DNA of 64,000 nucleotides from Seminavis robusta (GCA_903772945.1 CAICTM010000017.1:121139-185138), one strand, 5' to 3'; shown: positions 45,163 through 56,399, counted from the stretch's first letter. Translations and numbers: made by a program. The notes: generated by a model from the letters alone, not told the origin.

Positions 45163-45723
45163 AGAAGCATTGGTGAATCAAAATCACGAAGGGAATCCAA
45201 CAACATATGGATCGTACACTGTTGTCAGTGACGAAGCAACCCAACAATAAACCACTCATCAGTCATTTTGGTTGACATGGTTTGTCATCTATTCAAACTC
45301 GGCATCAGACCACCACCCGCATAGAAACCATCCGCATAGAAACCACCCGCGCCGGAAACGCACCAGGAGTCAGTTCATTCTAAAGTCTTCCCTCAACTTC
45401 TCCTTTTGATCAGACCTCCACTTCTGCTGTGCAATCCGTGATCAAGAAGTTGCAAGTTTCAGGCTCTTACAAAGAATGACTATCGCTATGGCAACTCTAT
45501 GGCAACCCCATGCCCGAAAGTGTTTTCTGGGACTCAACAACAGTTACTGGCCTCGCATTGGGAATGTGTGATTGGTAAAGTAGGACACAGTCTGATTTAA
45601 ATCATGTCACAGTGCATTGAGCAAAATGGGCCATGTCCAGTCCGTGGAGATTAATGAATCAAAAGCGAAGGAATCCAAGCAACAACACATATTTTGATAG
45701 GACACCGTGTATTGTCGCCGTCG
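45119..45723 (+). repeat. Relic duplication of the 3' end of the preceding gene
   Basis: The last codons and 3' flank of the F-box-like gene (45119-45218) resemble 45600-45723. Shared words include ATTGAGCAA, GTGAATCAAAA/ATGAATCAAAA, GAAGG-AATCCAA and ACAACA-CATAT. The second copy has no open frame and lies next to the phosphatase gene's end. Between the copies, 45313-45357 holds about three 15-bp units of the ACCACCCGCATAGAA type. The rest of 45163-45741 shows nothing else. Confidence 0.6.
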
Positions 45724-45741
45724 GTGGTGGTTTTGCGGGAA

Positions 45742-46479
45742 TCAATGCTCGATCTCCTTTCGTACCTTTCTCCAGAGCCACGGTTCCACAACACATCCGC
45801 GAGAACCAGGAGCAGGACCCAGCAACCCTTCTCGTCTAGCCAATGCTACAAGCTGCCCTTGAAACCCATTATTCGTTAGAAAAGCATTCCCTCGGCATGT
45901 CCGACAATGTAGAACCGTCTCCAAGACATTGGTTCTGGTTCGTAGCATGTGCTCCGCCGCCACAATCACCCCGGATCGATTGCAGCCTGCATAACAATGC
46001 ACAACGATGCGCGCCTCGTTTTTGCTGTTGTTGTTCTGGGCCCCCCGCATAAATTCCAGGCACTCTTCCAGATGTAAGTCCAGCATGTCGTAGGTGGGCT
46101 CGTCAATGGCATCCACCATTTTATAGTGAATGCCTTTCTTTTCGTATTCTTCTTGGGGGCTCCAAGCTGCCATGGAACCGGCAACATTCAAAACGTGTGT
46201 AATGCCAAGTTTGTGGAGCTTGTCCACATCGCTGACACCAGAGGCATTGGAGATATATACGCTTTCTGATATTTGAACTGGAACCTGCTGCTGCTTCTCT
46301 CTTAGTTTTTTGATGGTTTCTTCTTTGGCCGTTGCACTATTGTTGCCTGCTTTTGTGAGCTGGTGCTCAGCATGGTGCTCCCATTCCAAAAGATTTCCGA
46401 TGGTGAAAATGTACGGGTCGTCGGATTTCTTTGGCTTCAGCGGCCTTTGCTTCCGTCGACCAAATTGATATTGGCCCAT
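45742..46479 (-). CDS. Dual-specificity protein phosphatase
   Basis: A single exon of 245 residues starts at ATG 46479. After ~65 residues of charged, Lys-rich sequence, the DUSP fold runs from ~68 to ~200. Its P-loop is His-Cys-Tyr-Ala-Gly-Cys-Asn-Arg-Ser-Gly, with nucleophile Cys162 and Arg168. Asp123 or Asp126 in Met-Val-Asp-Ala-Ile-Asp-Glu-Pro is the probable general acid. The catalytic Cys-x5-Arg is complete, so activity is expected. Substrates would be phospho-Ser/Thr/Tyr proteins. No docking domain or membrane segment is visible. Confidence 0.85.
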   Translation of the reverse strand: MGQYQFGRRKQRPLKPKKSDDPYIFTIGNLLEWEHHAEHQLTKAGNNSATAKEETIKKLREKQQQVPVQISESVYISNASGVSDVDKLHKLGITHVLNVAGSMAAWSPQEEYEKKGIHYKMVDAIDEPTYDMLDLHLEECLEFMRGAQNNNSKNEARIVVHCYAGCNRSGVIVAAEHMLRTRTNVLETVLHCRTCRGNAFLTNNGFQGQLVALARREGLLGPAPGSRGCVVEPWLWRKVRKEIEH

Positions 46480-47261
46480 TTGCTTGTTATCGTTGAAAGC
46501 GGATTGCCATGTGGTTAGAGTGGACTATTCCGTAGTGGAGAGATGGACTCCAGAGGCTTTTTCGAGCCAAGAGGGAGCAGACCAACCCAAGGAGGAAAGG
46601 ATCGCGAAGGAAGGAGGGCCTGGGAAAAGGGAATGGGGGAGAGCTTGTTATTGTATGACTTGTTGGATGCGCATCAAGGGAGAACTTGCTATTGTATGAA
46701 TTGTGGAGGTAGGAAGCCCCGCCCCCTCTTGTACTGTATTTCTTGGAATGCTCAATTTTCCTACTCTCAAATGATGTTCTTCATGCAGACCCGTATCTCA
46801 ATTGCCCTTGTGAAAGCTACCCATTTATGTCTCAGTGGGTCCCGCAAAGCCAAACCCTTTGCCCCCCGTAATGGTCCTCCATTTCTTGCCCCTGATCCCA
46901 CAGAACCTAGTCCTGAATTTCGACTGTTCTTTGCTTAAGCCTGGCCCCGGCTGGCTTCCGTAGATAATTTCCCTACTCTAAACCCCCTTATATACTAGAG
47001 TCTAGCACGTCTTGATCGGATCGGATCGAATCGAATCAATCAATCGAATGAATGATTCATCGAATCGAATCGAATGATCAAGAAGGAGAATCGAATCAGA
47101 CCTTATGAGAGTACGATGTACAGTCGTACTGTACGAAGGCGTTGCGTTGCAGACCTCGAGGAAGAAGCGCCACCATCCAACATCAGTTCCAGGTTGCGTC
47201 CAGGTCTAACTAAGACATTCATATTTTAGCATTCTATACATGTGAGTAGCGTTGTGAGCAT
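46480..47261. other. Intergenic DNA with ATCGA/GAATC repeats
   Basis: A simple repeat of GAATC/ATCGA words covers about 47,020-47,100. A short near-duplication (GTTATTGTATGACTTGTTGGA and GCTATTGTATGAATTGTGGA) lies at 46,645-46,708. The 131-codon plus-strand frame at 46543 crosses these duplications and has no domain, so it is not called. Confidence 0.55.
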
Positions 47262-50200
47262 TCAGGCGAAGAGTGTTGGTGGTCCGTCTGGTTGTTCGGC
47301 TGGTCGATTCTGCTTTTCCAACATGCTGCGTGTGACAAGCTTCTCGGGCAATGCCTCGATACCACCAGGTCGTCGGTTCTGATGCAACAGGGATTCTTCT
47401 TGGACGGCACGATCGAAGATGCCAGCAGCCGAGCCACTTCCATTGGTATCCCGATTCAGGTTGTCACTGGCTGCTCTCAGGAGATCCCGCATTGCATCCT
47501 TTTGGCCTTTGGCAGACTTCTTTCTGTTCATGTTTTGCTCCAGCTGGTCAATGGCGTTCATGTCAATGCCTGGGAGAGCAGCAAGAACGTGACGAGGCAG
47601 ATTGCTTGGGGTTGTCAAGATACCACCTCCGCTCAACGGCCGATCCACAGTCTTTGCTTGCTCAAACTCGTTGATGTTGTGCGGTAGTTTGTTTTGTTGT
47701 TGCCCTGCACCTTGCCCTCCTGGTTGTAGCGCCTGGCCAAGTACAAGACGACAGTAGATGTCTCGCACAACATTGATCATGTCCCACTCAACGCCGACCA
47801 TCCATTTTGGTTCCGTGACAATGTTCTTTACAGCCTGAGTGAACATCCGATTTCCGATCAAGTCAGTGTATTGTGGAGCCCAAGCAACAGTCTCGATGAT
47901 TCGGTGGCAAATCTTTGTCACGCGTCGGCAAGTGTATGCGTCAGGGTAAGCCAGGCACTGGATGACGGCCAAGGTAAGGTTACCCGCGATTGCCTCATTT
48001 TCCAGAAACAAAAAGTGGCTCATGGCATTGATTCGTAAGAGTTTCCGTGCGTCAAGACCCATTTGGGCTTCGCTACGAGGAGTGCCATCGACATTGACTG
48101 GGCCCTCAGAAGCGGGGCGAGTCTTTGGTCCCGACTTCTTCATCTTGAAGCTGTTACTGTGCTTCAGAGCGTGCTCTTCCTTGGCTTGGTACGCAAGAAC
48201 AAGCGCCCAGTCTCCTTTCAAAGCCAAACAGGATTGTAGCATATCACAAAAGTTTCGTGTCAGTTCAACACGGCCCTTTTCAACGGCCGCCTCTGCGGAT
48301 ATGGCGTCCAAGTCCCCGACCATTAGGCCGGCTCTAGCGTAGTACGCAGCAAACCAATTGTCGCCTCCTTGAGCTGCAAGCGCTGCGGCTGATTGGCAAT
48401 CCGCAGAACCTAATGCTTTCGTTGGCACCTGGGAACCTTGTCCGCCGAGGACTGGCGCCCAGGTTTTACCAAGACGATCCAGCATGTGCTCAATGAACGG
48501 TCCAAGAATTGGCGCCAGGTGCGTGCTGTACAAACTGGCTGGGCAGCTCAGCAGCAATAGTTCAACAAAGTGTTTGCTGAACAATTAACAGTGGGTCAGT
48601 ATTAGTTTCGCACTTTCGGGCTTTCTCAACGTGTCATGACGCTCCACTTACATGAAATGGTTCATGTGACGATGCTCCATGGATCTCAAGTTCATTGGGT
48701 TGACGAGTACCGCAGTGATATGCGGAAACATATCCGTCATTTCGGGTGCATAAATTACTCGCGATGCAGACAAAAGACCAAGTATTTGGAACATTGTGTG
48801 TCGTATTTCGTTGAACCATCCGCTCCATTTGGGTACCAGGTTGTTGTCTCGGCGGTCGGTGCCGGCCACGACACTACCAGCCGTCCCACCTTCGCCGAAA
48901 ACGCCCCCGGAATGCTTGTCGTGATTTCTCATCAGAAAGGCTTCATCGTCGGAAATAGCAAAGGCATACCGCTGGAGCCTATTGGGCAGTAAGGCTGCTT
49001 GCTGTTCGGGATGCCAGGTGCCGAGGATGACATTCAGTAGCTTTACAACAGAAGAGGCAAAACGAGGCCAGAGGGGGGCAAACGGATCGTTCACAGCTAG
49101 ATCGCGCAAGCTTACAGGACCCTCATCTGGAAAGCTGTGAAGCGTAATGTCTCCAGAACCATTCGTACCAGGTAGAGCCCCGCCAGATGCAATGCGCTTC
49201 CTGGCTGCCTCGTTGCACCGCTTTCCAACCGACATGAGCTGATTGATGGCGTTGAACATATCATGGTAACTTTTCGATATTCGCTTGACGTTTGTCGCAT
49301 CCGTTACACTTTCAGGATATTGAGCTGCACCGACAACCCCCATAGAAGTGAGGAAGTTTTGTACATTGGATATTCTTTCCTGCACCTCCGGGGATTCCAA
49401 AGCATTCACCGAATTGGACAAGACATCAGCGATGAATGCCGATCTAGCAGTCGGGTCCTCCACAGCGGTCGCGACACAAGAAAGGAACTCATACAGATGC
49501 ATGTGATTCACTGGCATGAGCTTTTGGGATGAAAGCAACGATCCGGTGGCCTGGCTGAGCTGCGACAACCAAGGGACAAGATGGTGTGGTACCGTGCGTG
49601 CGATGGAAACGAGCGCGACTCCACTCTTCTTTCTCAAACCAATGACTTCGTCACTCAAATTGTTGTTTGCATTGGCTGTTGCAGACGCATCCAGTCCTCT
49701 CCAATCATCTGGGTCGCTTAGGTATCGAAACAAAGACTCGATTGCCGGCAATAAAGTGGATGGATCATATTTCCAAAAGTGTTTCTGAGCCTCCAGGAGC
49801 GTTGCACGTCGAAACTTTAGCCACAAAAAAGTGGGGTTCCAAGATACCAGAGCCTGTGCGAGTTTTGCTAGAGAAGCACGCGTGCTTGCCCGTATCTTTG
49901 TGCAGGACAGAAAAGCGTCAATATTGCAGTTTTCCTGTTGTTCAATAAATCATCAAGCTGACACATGCTACTGTACATACCTCCGCTCTTTCACGGTCAG
50001 AAACTCGGCTATCGTCTGCCAGTGACCATTCTGGGAGACCACTCAAAATATTGTCGGTTGGTTGGCACAGTGCCTCCAGCTGCATCACTGCGTCGCTCTT
50101 TGGTGTCAATTGATGATTATTGGAAGGATCAACGTTGTTGACGGGTTCCCCATTGCCATGAGCTTGCAGAATTTGAATGACACGGGCAGAAACGGTTGAC

Positions 50201-51993
50201 GATGCCACTCGAGGGTCGTTGTTGGCCAAAAAGCGATAGAGGAGGCTCGCCTTGGATCGAAAATCTGCCATCCAGCTGTCGTATTCTTCTACATCATCCC
50301 AACTGGCCTCCATCAAGGATGTCTGTGGGTGTATTTGGTTCTCGACATCGTCCCAACGAATTCGAATCATGGGATCCATAAAGCACGATAAAATTTCCTG
50401 CGTGAATGGCCGTAGAATTTTGGCCTTGACAACTTGCGGGTCTCGAAGCAGAGAAACCCACGCATTGGTCTGTTCGGACACGATGCGACCCGACGGATGG
50501 TGCAGCATATCCACAACCAACCGTAAGTAAGCATGTAGTTTGTCGTAGTGGTCCCCGTTACAACCCAAGATTTGTTTGTCATTGTTGATATGCGAAATGT
50601 AGGAAGATAGTAAGGAGGCCAGTAGCCGAGCCAAGCCGCGATGAAAATCAAGCTGCAAGGTCAATGTATCCGACGAATTCAACGGAGTAACTTGGCCAGA
50701 CCCTGACTTCAACGCCTGTTCGACTTGCAAATGTTCAATGGATTCTGTCTGAAACAAGCGATTTGCTTCTCCAATGGCTGCTGGCAACTCTGATATCAAC
50801 CGAAACCACTGATGAAACGTCAATTTTCCACGGAGAGTCAACTGCTCCAGACACTCTAGAGCCAAAATTTGTACATTTTCTGTTCGTTCTCGCAAGAGAT
50901 GAAGCAGCGCTGCGATAAAGTCGATTTGGTGGTGATTTCCATTGGTGGTGGCTGTCGTCGCTCCTCCTTTTGTCGAATCAGTACTACTACTACCCCCCAG
51001 CATCCAATCCAGTGGCATGGAGCGGCAAAAATACTTCATGGTTTCCAAAGTATCCGCCAATAATTTCCCTGTTTGATTTTGCAAATTGAGTTGTGTTTGG
51101 TACGCCAGTGCCTCTTCCTGGTTCATGCTCGAAAACCCGCGATTGTTGCTTAACAGATACGTCCTCATACTGTGTAGTGTGGCGTTGGTTTGGTTGAGAA
51201 ACGAAACATGTTCGAGGATATGAAAGAATAGTGGCAAAATTTCCGAAGACACCTCGTTGAGTCCTGTCAAGATATCATTTCGTCTAGTTGTGGAAATCTG
51301 GTTGTACATCGACATGCAATATCCAAATAAACAAAATAATGAATGAATGAATGAATCAGTCAGTCAGTCAGTCAAAGAGAGAGATACCAGTGCAAAACCC
51401 CCTATTTCGCAGAAGAAGCTCACCTTGGCATTAAAATCACTGTCCGTACAATCTTCCGCCACCAATTTGAGACATTCGAGACATATTCTCACTCCCGTTT
51501 GAGTGGCAGCTTCCGCTCCAGGTTCATTGTACCAGAGTCCACCTTGTCTCATGGGAGACAGTACTTCATTGACAAATCCGGTCCATCGTTGCGGAAAATC
51601 TCTTACGACCAATCCAGCCAGTAGCGATGCCAGTTTGTTTCCCAGTATTCTGGTTTCTGCCACAGCCGGTGAACTCGGTGCGTATTGCTTGGCCGTCCCC
51701 AGTACGGCTTGTCGCAGTGTAAGTCGATCATTGGGATCGCATTGTGTGTAGCCACCCGTTCGTAAAAAGTTGTGTAAAATCTCCAGCAAGAGTAGTTTGG
51801 TCGGTACGGTAATGTCATGTTCTCCAAAAACGTGTCGCTCTTGTGTCAACCACGATATACATAATGCTATGCGGCCATCAAATCTCTTGAGTTCTTCCAA
51901 GACTTTGAGAGCATTTGATTGCTCCTGAGGATACAGGTTCAGGGATGAAACTGCAATGGCGCGTAGAATGGTCTGTTGTTGATTGCCATCCAT
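47262..51993 (-). CDS. Exportin-5-like karyopherin
   Basis: Four exons are joined: 51993-51424, 51297-49981, 49895-48652 and 48576-47262. Introns are 126, 85 and 75 bp, all GT-AG, in phases 0, 0 and 2. The joined frame is 1,481 residues of helical repeats. The N-terminal ~180 residues match the importin-beta/exportin N-terminal domain: an amphipathic first helix, then Arg-Ile-Leu-Gly-Asn-Lys-Leu-Ala-Ser-Leu, then Asp-Phe-Pro-Gln-Arg-Trp. The Pro-Gln-x-Trp signature is shared by exportin-1 and exportin-5/HASTY types. Lack of the strongly conserved CRM1 cargo-groove sequence and the overall layout favour exportin-5. Such proteins carry RNA or protein cargo out of the nucleus with RanGTP. The protein is longer than the animal family member. 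Confidence 0.7.
51339..51373. repeat. GAAT/CAGT microsatellite in exportin intron 1
   Basis: Within the 126-bp first intron, about four AATG units are followed directly by about five CAGT units. The stretch may be length-polymorphic. It does not touch either splice site. Confidence 0.85.
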
Positions 51994-52523
51994 GCTCAGA
52001 GCGGCCTTGCTGTCCTTTCGAATTTCGGTTTATGCAGAGAGTCACGTCGAGAAATAGAGAGAGGAATAAGCCGTATGCTATTGATGAATCATAGGAATTG
52101 AATTGGTGACGCGATGAGAAGAGGTAAGAATGAAGCGGACGCTTCCGAGAAACGTGTCTTTGGTCTGTTTCAGTCTTTGCTTTCAGGAATCAAGCGAGAC
52201 TCAGAGGAGGTCGAAATAAGAGGATGTACGCAAGAATGGAGAAGGCGATGGTTTGGTTGAGACGTGAGATGGATATCTAACGCATACCTGGGTAGACGAA
52301 GGAGTGTTGGAGTTTGTGGAAATTGTCGTCGAGGTTGTGAAAGTTTGTCGCCGAGATCGAGAGCGGTTCGGGAAGAAAACAGAAGAGCAACGAATGAAAA
52401 TGAGGCCACGAGAAGCCCAAACGGACGACGTAAGGGCCAAGAAAAGGGAGTCATGCTCATGACTGAACATACGACTGAACCAGAATACTTCGCACTATTT
52501 GCAAGCTACTTTAGTGTATTTAA
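51994..52523. other. 5' flank of exportin gene up to the transposon
   Basis: A minus-strand ATG frame (52460-52170, 96 codons) starts with a hydrophobic, signal-like stretch and contains a good donor (CCAG|GTATGC near 52,290). It may be an upstream exon or a small secreted protein, but I see no partner exon or domain. The TTAA at 52520-52523 is the left target-site sequence of the transposon. Confidence 0.4.
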
Positions 52524-52563
52524 GGTGGTCGAACCCAGGATGTAAGCCAGCATAAAGCTGTGA
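52524..52563 (+). repeat. Left terminal inverted repeat (40 bp)
   Basis: This repeat begins GGTGGTCGAACCCAGG and ends AAAGCTGTGA. It is preceded by TTAA and identical in reverse complement to 56262-56301. Confidence 0.95.
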
Positions 52564-52881
52564 ATAATAATGACGTTGTTGCTGGATAGATCTTTTGCAT
52601 TCGTACGGAATTTGGAATCTCGATTGATATCCAGCGAAATCTTGCATCCAGTTCGCGCTATTATTTTCGGAATTCCAGCTTCGAGCCGCCAAATTTCGAG
52701 ACCGTGCACCTCGCCCCTTATATCTTTGGGCGAACGAGAGCACGGCGAGCCCAAGGATGGACGTGCGCATTGGTGACATGATTCTCGACCCAAAAATCTG
52801 CAAAGGCATTGAAAAAATGGGGTACGTCGCACAATTACTTCTACTAGATCGGTACTGATAAACGACGTACCGGTAGCTACT

Positions 52882-55473
52882 ATGGAAGAGTCAACGCCGA
52901 CACCAAGGACCAAATGGAAGCCATCCTCTACCACAGAACAAGCCAGACTTGCTGCTAGTGAAGGTGGATGGAATGGTCTTGCTGGAATAAATGATACTTG
53001 TGTCAGCACTACTGGGAGATCAACTAGAAATGCCAACAGTGGAAGCAACAAACACAAGAAGAAAAGAAGGCTGCTGTTCGAGGATGAATGCGATGAAGAG
53101 TTTCAACCAGAAGAGGCCACTACAGCTGATGAAGAAGAGGCTGCTACCACCGAAGAAGAAGATAATGAACTCACCACCACTGAATTCAATACCAAAGCAA
53201 GCAGCCGGCTACTGTTGGAGATTTGCCAAGTTGAAAAGCTGGTTGCCGATTTTTGCAAATGCCCTCATTGCGACCTTGATGGTGGGCCGATGCCGTTGAT
53301 CATGACCGTCCACAACTGCGGCATTGTGTCACAAGTTCGACTGAGATGTGCCAACGAAGAATGTGATTTCACCTACGAATTACCCCTTCCCGCAAAGACA
53401 ACAATGCATACGGACGACAAGAAGTACGAACGGAGTACAGATTATCAGCTCAATCTAGTGTTCGTTCTTGGGAATCTTGCGAATGGCGATGGTGGAGTAG
53501 AAGCCGGCAAATTGCTTGGATTGATGGGGCTACCGAATGATACCACAATGGCTGGCAAAACGTTTCCCACGATAGAGCGAAGGATTGGCCCCGTATTGCG
53601 GGAATTGAGGGACGAAATCCTGATGGAAAACCTGGACGAGGAAGTCAGACGATCAACCACGGAAGAACATTATTTGGCCTGGAAGATGTCAATCCCAGAG
53701 CAGCATAAGGACCATCCCGTCAAGATCAGGTTGAAGGGATCGTACGACGGCGCTTGGCAGCAGAAGGGATCCGGCCTTCTCTACAATTCATCGTCTGGCC
53801 ACGGTAGTTTGGTTGGTGCCATGACCCGAAAGGTTGTTGGGTTCGGTCAAAAGAGCAAGAAGTGCGGCACATGCGAACGGCATGAAAAGGATCACCCTGA
53901 CGCCGATACCCGTCCTGATTATCCGGAGCACTATTGTCCCCGCAACCACGATCCAAACGATTCTTCTGGTGCCATGGAAGCGGCTTTGGCCTTGGAAATC
54001 GTGATTGATCTATACGACAATAAAGGCATTATTCTGGAGCTCCTTTGCTGCGACGACGACTCGTCCATTCGGGCTGATTTGAAGTGGTCGAACAAAGACT
54101 ATCTAATCAACAACAACACTACCGTTCTACCGCAGGTGCCAAAGACGAAAGGAAAGAATAAAGGTGAATTGCAAGATCGTCCGGACAAAGGGAAACTACC
54201 CGGCCATATTCCGGAGCCAAAGTTTTGTGCCGATCCCAACCACCGCCGCAAACAGTTGACCGGGGAACTCATTCGTTTGGATTTGGCCAAAGTCGCAGAC
54301 AAGAAGACAATGACCAGGCTGGATTCCATTCGTCTTGGCAAGAATTACGGCTACATGGCCCGCACACTCAAAGACCGGGATGAATCCGAATTTGTTGACG
54401 TTGCTTGGGCGTGTTTGGAGCACCATTTTGATTCGCACGACAAATGCGGTGATTGGTGCGCTCGCTGCAAGGCAACGGCAGCTGAGCAACTTGCTAGCAA
54501 GAAGTACTACCGCGACAAGAAAGAAGATGCGGAACTCTACGAGCTACTAAAGAAGAAAATGGGGCGCTACTGTGAGCTTGAGCGACTGAGAGAGATTGCC
54601 CACGGCTTGGACACGAATGCAAACGAGTCATTCAACAGTGTCTGTACCTGGTTCGCACCCAAGAACAAAGTCTTTTCCGGGTCCTGTTCGCTAGCCAACC
54701 GTCTTGCCTTGGCCATCGGCATCGTCTCACTTGGATATGTCCAGTTTTTCAACCGTCTATTTGTCAAGCTCGGCATTGACATGACTCCGCACGTCCAGCA
54801 TTACCTGATGTTCCGACAGGATGCTAGGCAGAAACGATTGGACCGGCTGAAGACTCCGGAGTACAAGAAATACCGGGCGGAAAAGAAGAACGAGAGGATC
54901 CGTTTGGAAACAATTGCGACGAAGAAGGCTTGGGCAAAACGACACAAATGCTACCGCCCAGGCATGAACCTCGACCTTCCGCAAGAGCAGCTCCCTGCCG
55001 AGGCGGCTCGAATTGATGCTGAAAGAGCCGCAAAACAACCAGCCAAGAAGAGGACGAAAACGAACAATACGACAAGCAGCAAAGGCAGGTTTTGTCCCTT
55101 CTGCGGTAAGAACGGACACGTTTCGACCAAATCTAAAAAGTGTCTCAAGACTGGCGATTCCAAGGCTACCACCGAATATGACAGATTGACAGGCAAGCTA
55201 CTATCAGACCTGGCTGCCAGCACTCCAATTGCAGCTTCTATTCCAGCTGCTAGTGCTTCTAGCCAGTCAGCAACCAATCTAGAAGCTGAAATTGAGGATG
55301 AGGTCAGCCCAGAGGAAGAGGCCCAAGATTTGGCACGAATGGTAGAGGATGGCACGAAGGATCTTGCTGATTTGGAGTGCATTCCCTTTGATGCCCTTGA
55401 TGGTGACAACGAAAAAGACATGGTTGGTGCTCTTGATGATGACGATAGTGATGCTGGCAGCAATGCCATCTAG
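52882..55473 (+). CDS. DDE transposase of the TTAA transposon
   Basis: A single exon of 863 residues starts at ATG 52882 and stops at TAG 55473. The acidic N-terminal part is followed by a Cys-rich segment (Cys-Lys-Cys-Pro-His-Cys, later Arg-Cys-Ala-Asn-Glu-Glu-Cys), a likely zinc-binding DNA-recognition module. The catalytic domain resembles Mutator-like DDE transposases: Ser-Tyr-Asp-Gly-Ala-Trp with Asp289, then Cys-Asp-Asp-Asp-Ser-Ser with Asp391-393, then Asn-Ala-Asn-Glu-Ser-Phe-Asn with Glu582. A Cys-x2-Cys-x4-His-x7-Cys knuckle lies near residue ~735, followed by an acidic tail. It would excise and insert the surrounding element. The gene is complete, with no stop or frameshift. Confidence 0.85.
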   Translation: MEESTPTPRTKWKPSSTTEQARLAASEGGWNGLAGINDTCVSTTGRSTRNANSGSNKHKKKRRLLFEDECDEEFQPEEATTADEEEAATTEEEDNELTTTEFNTKASSRLLLEICQVEKLVADFCKCPHCDLDGGPMPLIMTVHNCGIVSQVRLRCANEECDFTYELPLPAKTTMHTDDKKYERSTDYQLNLVFVLGNLANGDGGVEAGKLLGLMGLPNDTTMAGKTFPTIERRIGPVLRELRDEILMENLDEEVRRSTTEEHYLAWKMSIPEQHKDHPVKIRLKGSYDGAWQQKGSGLLYNSSSGHGSLVGAMTRKVVGFGQKSKKCGTCERHEKDHPDADTRPDYPEHYCPRNHDPNDSSGAMEAALALEIVIDLYDNKGIILELLCCDDDSSIRADLKWSNKDYLINNNTTVLPQVPKTKGKNKGELQDRPDKGKLPGHIPEPKFCADPNHRRKQLTGELIRLDLAKVADKKTMTRLDSIRLGKNYGYMARTLKDRDESEFVDVAWACLEHHFDSHDKCGDWCARCKATAAEQLASKKYYRDKKEDAELYELLKKKMGRYCELERLREIAHGLDTNANESFNSVCTWFAPKNKVFSGSCSLANRLALAIGIVSLGYVQFFNRLFVKLGIDMTPHVQHYLMFRQDARQKRLDRLKTPEYKKYRAEKKNERIRLETIATKKAWAKRHKCYRPGMNLDLPQEQLPAEAARIDAERAAKQPAKKRTKTNNTTSSKGRFCPFCGKNGHVSTKSKKCLKTGDSKATTEYDRLTGKLLSDLAASTPIAASIPAASASSQSATNLEAEIEDEVSPEEEAQDLARMVEDGTKDLADLECIPFDALDGDNEKDMVGALDDDDSDAGSNAI

Positions 55474-56261
55474 CAGCCAAGCTAGCTAGCTAAACGTACT
55501 AGTACTGTAGTGTGCTGCCGTAACTTCGTTGTCTGTTCCTCTCGGTAGCGGTGGCAGATGGTACGGTACCGGTACCTTAGCTTCGAATGTCGCCATATCC
55601 TTCAGACATACGTAGGAAACGGCGAAGTTGGAATAATTGAAGGCTTTGCCCAACTTATTCATAGCCGTTGTTTTTTTTAGGTGGAGAATTTTGTATTCAA
55701 AAAACGCCATCACATTTTTGTTCCTGGCTGGCAGCAGCTATAGTAAAACAGTACAAAAACACGTTTCAGCCCAAATCAACAGCTTTTTCACCGGATAAAA
55801 CCAGGATTCCCTTTCCCGTTGGAGGAACAAACAAATCGAGTTCGAAGCACAACAGCGACTATCGGTCTTATGAACCTCATTATCTCGATGGCTGCTGCTG
55901 CTAAGCCCCTGCAACCAAACATTTATCTCCTTCTAATAGTATAAGGAAGACAGTAGTCTCTGGTTGCGGGGGCATAGCACCACCAGGCATCGAGCAATAA
56001 GGGTTTGAAGCAGCGATCGACAAAAGAATCGACACCTTCTGTCGACGCAGAATGCCAACAGGTGGACCGGAATAGAGCACCGATACCCATCAACAACAGC
56101 TGCCTATTACTATTAGCAAGAGGTATTCTAGCAGTAATAGTCCACATCGAGTATCCTACTGCGATTCCGGCCCACCTTTAGCAGCAGCTGTCAATTCTTT
56201 TCTTGTTGTTGTTCTCTCGCGATTCTATCGCGATAATTACCTTTCTACGCACCAATATTTC
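55474..56261 (+). other. Non-coding 3' part of the transposon
   Basis: About 790 bp lies between the transposase stop and the right terminal repeat. It has a CTAGCTAGCTAG cluster just after the stop and a GGTACGGTACCGGTACC palindrome near 55,560. A TTTTTTT stretch at 55,672 could serve as part of a polyadenylation region. No second gene is supported. Confidence 0.5.
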
Positions 56262-56301
56262 TCACAGCTTTATGCTGGCTTACATCCTGGGTTCGACCAC
56301 C
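56262..56301 (-). repeat. Right terminal inverted repeat (40 bp)
   Basis: This repeat begins TCACAGCTTT and ends GGGTTCGACCACC. It is followed by TTAA at 56302 and is an exact reverse complement of 52524-52563. Confidence 0.95.
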
Positions 56302-56399
56302 TTAAGTTCGCACACAGTTATAACTAGTACTAGTACGCTGTACATGTGGTCTAGCTTTAGCTATCCTCCTGTCATAGTGCTAGCTAGCTAGGAGCTTGG

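Larger units (their letters stand above)
52524..56301 (+). mobile_element. Complete TTAA-flanked DNA transposon, Kolobok-like
   Basis: The element is 3,778 bp. It starts GGTGGTCGAACCCAGG at 52524 and ends with the exact reverse complement at 56301. The terminal inverted repeats, 52524-52563 and 56262-56301, are 40 bp and identical. TTAA flanks both sides (52520-52523 and 56302-56305), as expected for a 4-bp target duplication of the kind made by Kolobok and piggyBac elements. One intact transposase gene lies inside, on the plus strand. Identical ends and an open frame suggest recent activity. The superfamily call combines TTAA with the transposase type and is inference. Confidence 0.9.

Noticed and set aside
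52170-52460. Signal-like 96-codon minus-strand frame upstream of the exportin gene
   Set aside because: The hydrophobic start and a good donor are suggestive, but no second exon or domain could be found. It may be untranslated sequence of the exportin gene.
52524-52540. tRNA T-loop-like GGTCGAACCC
   Set aside because: It is part of the transposon terminal repeat and repeats exactly at the other end. No cloverleaf can be drawn around it.
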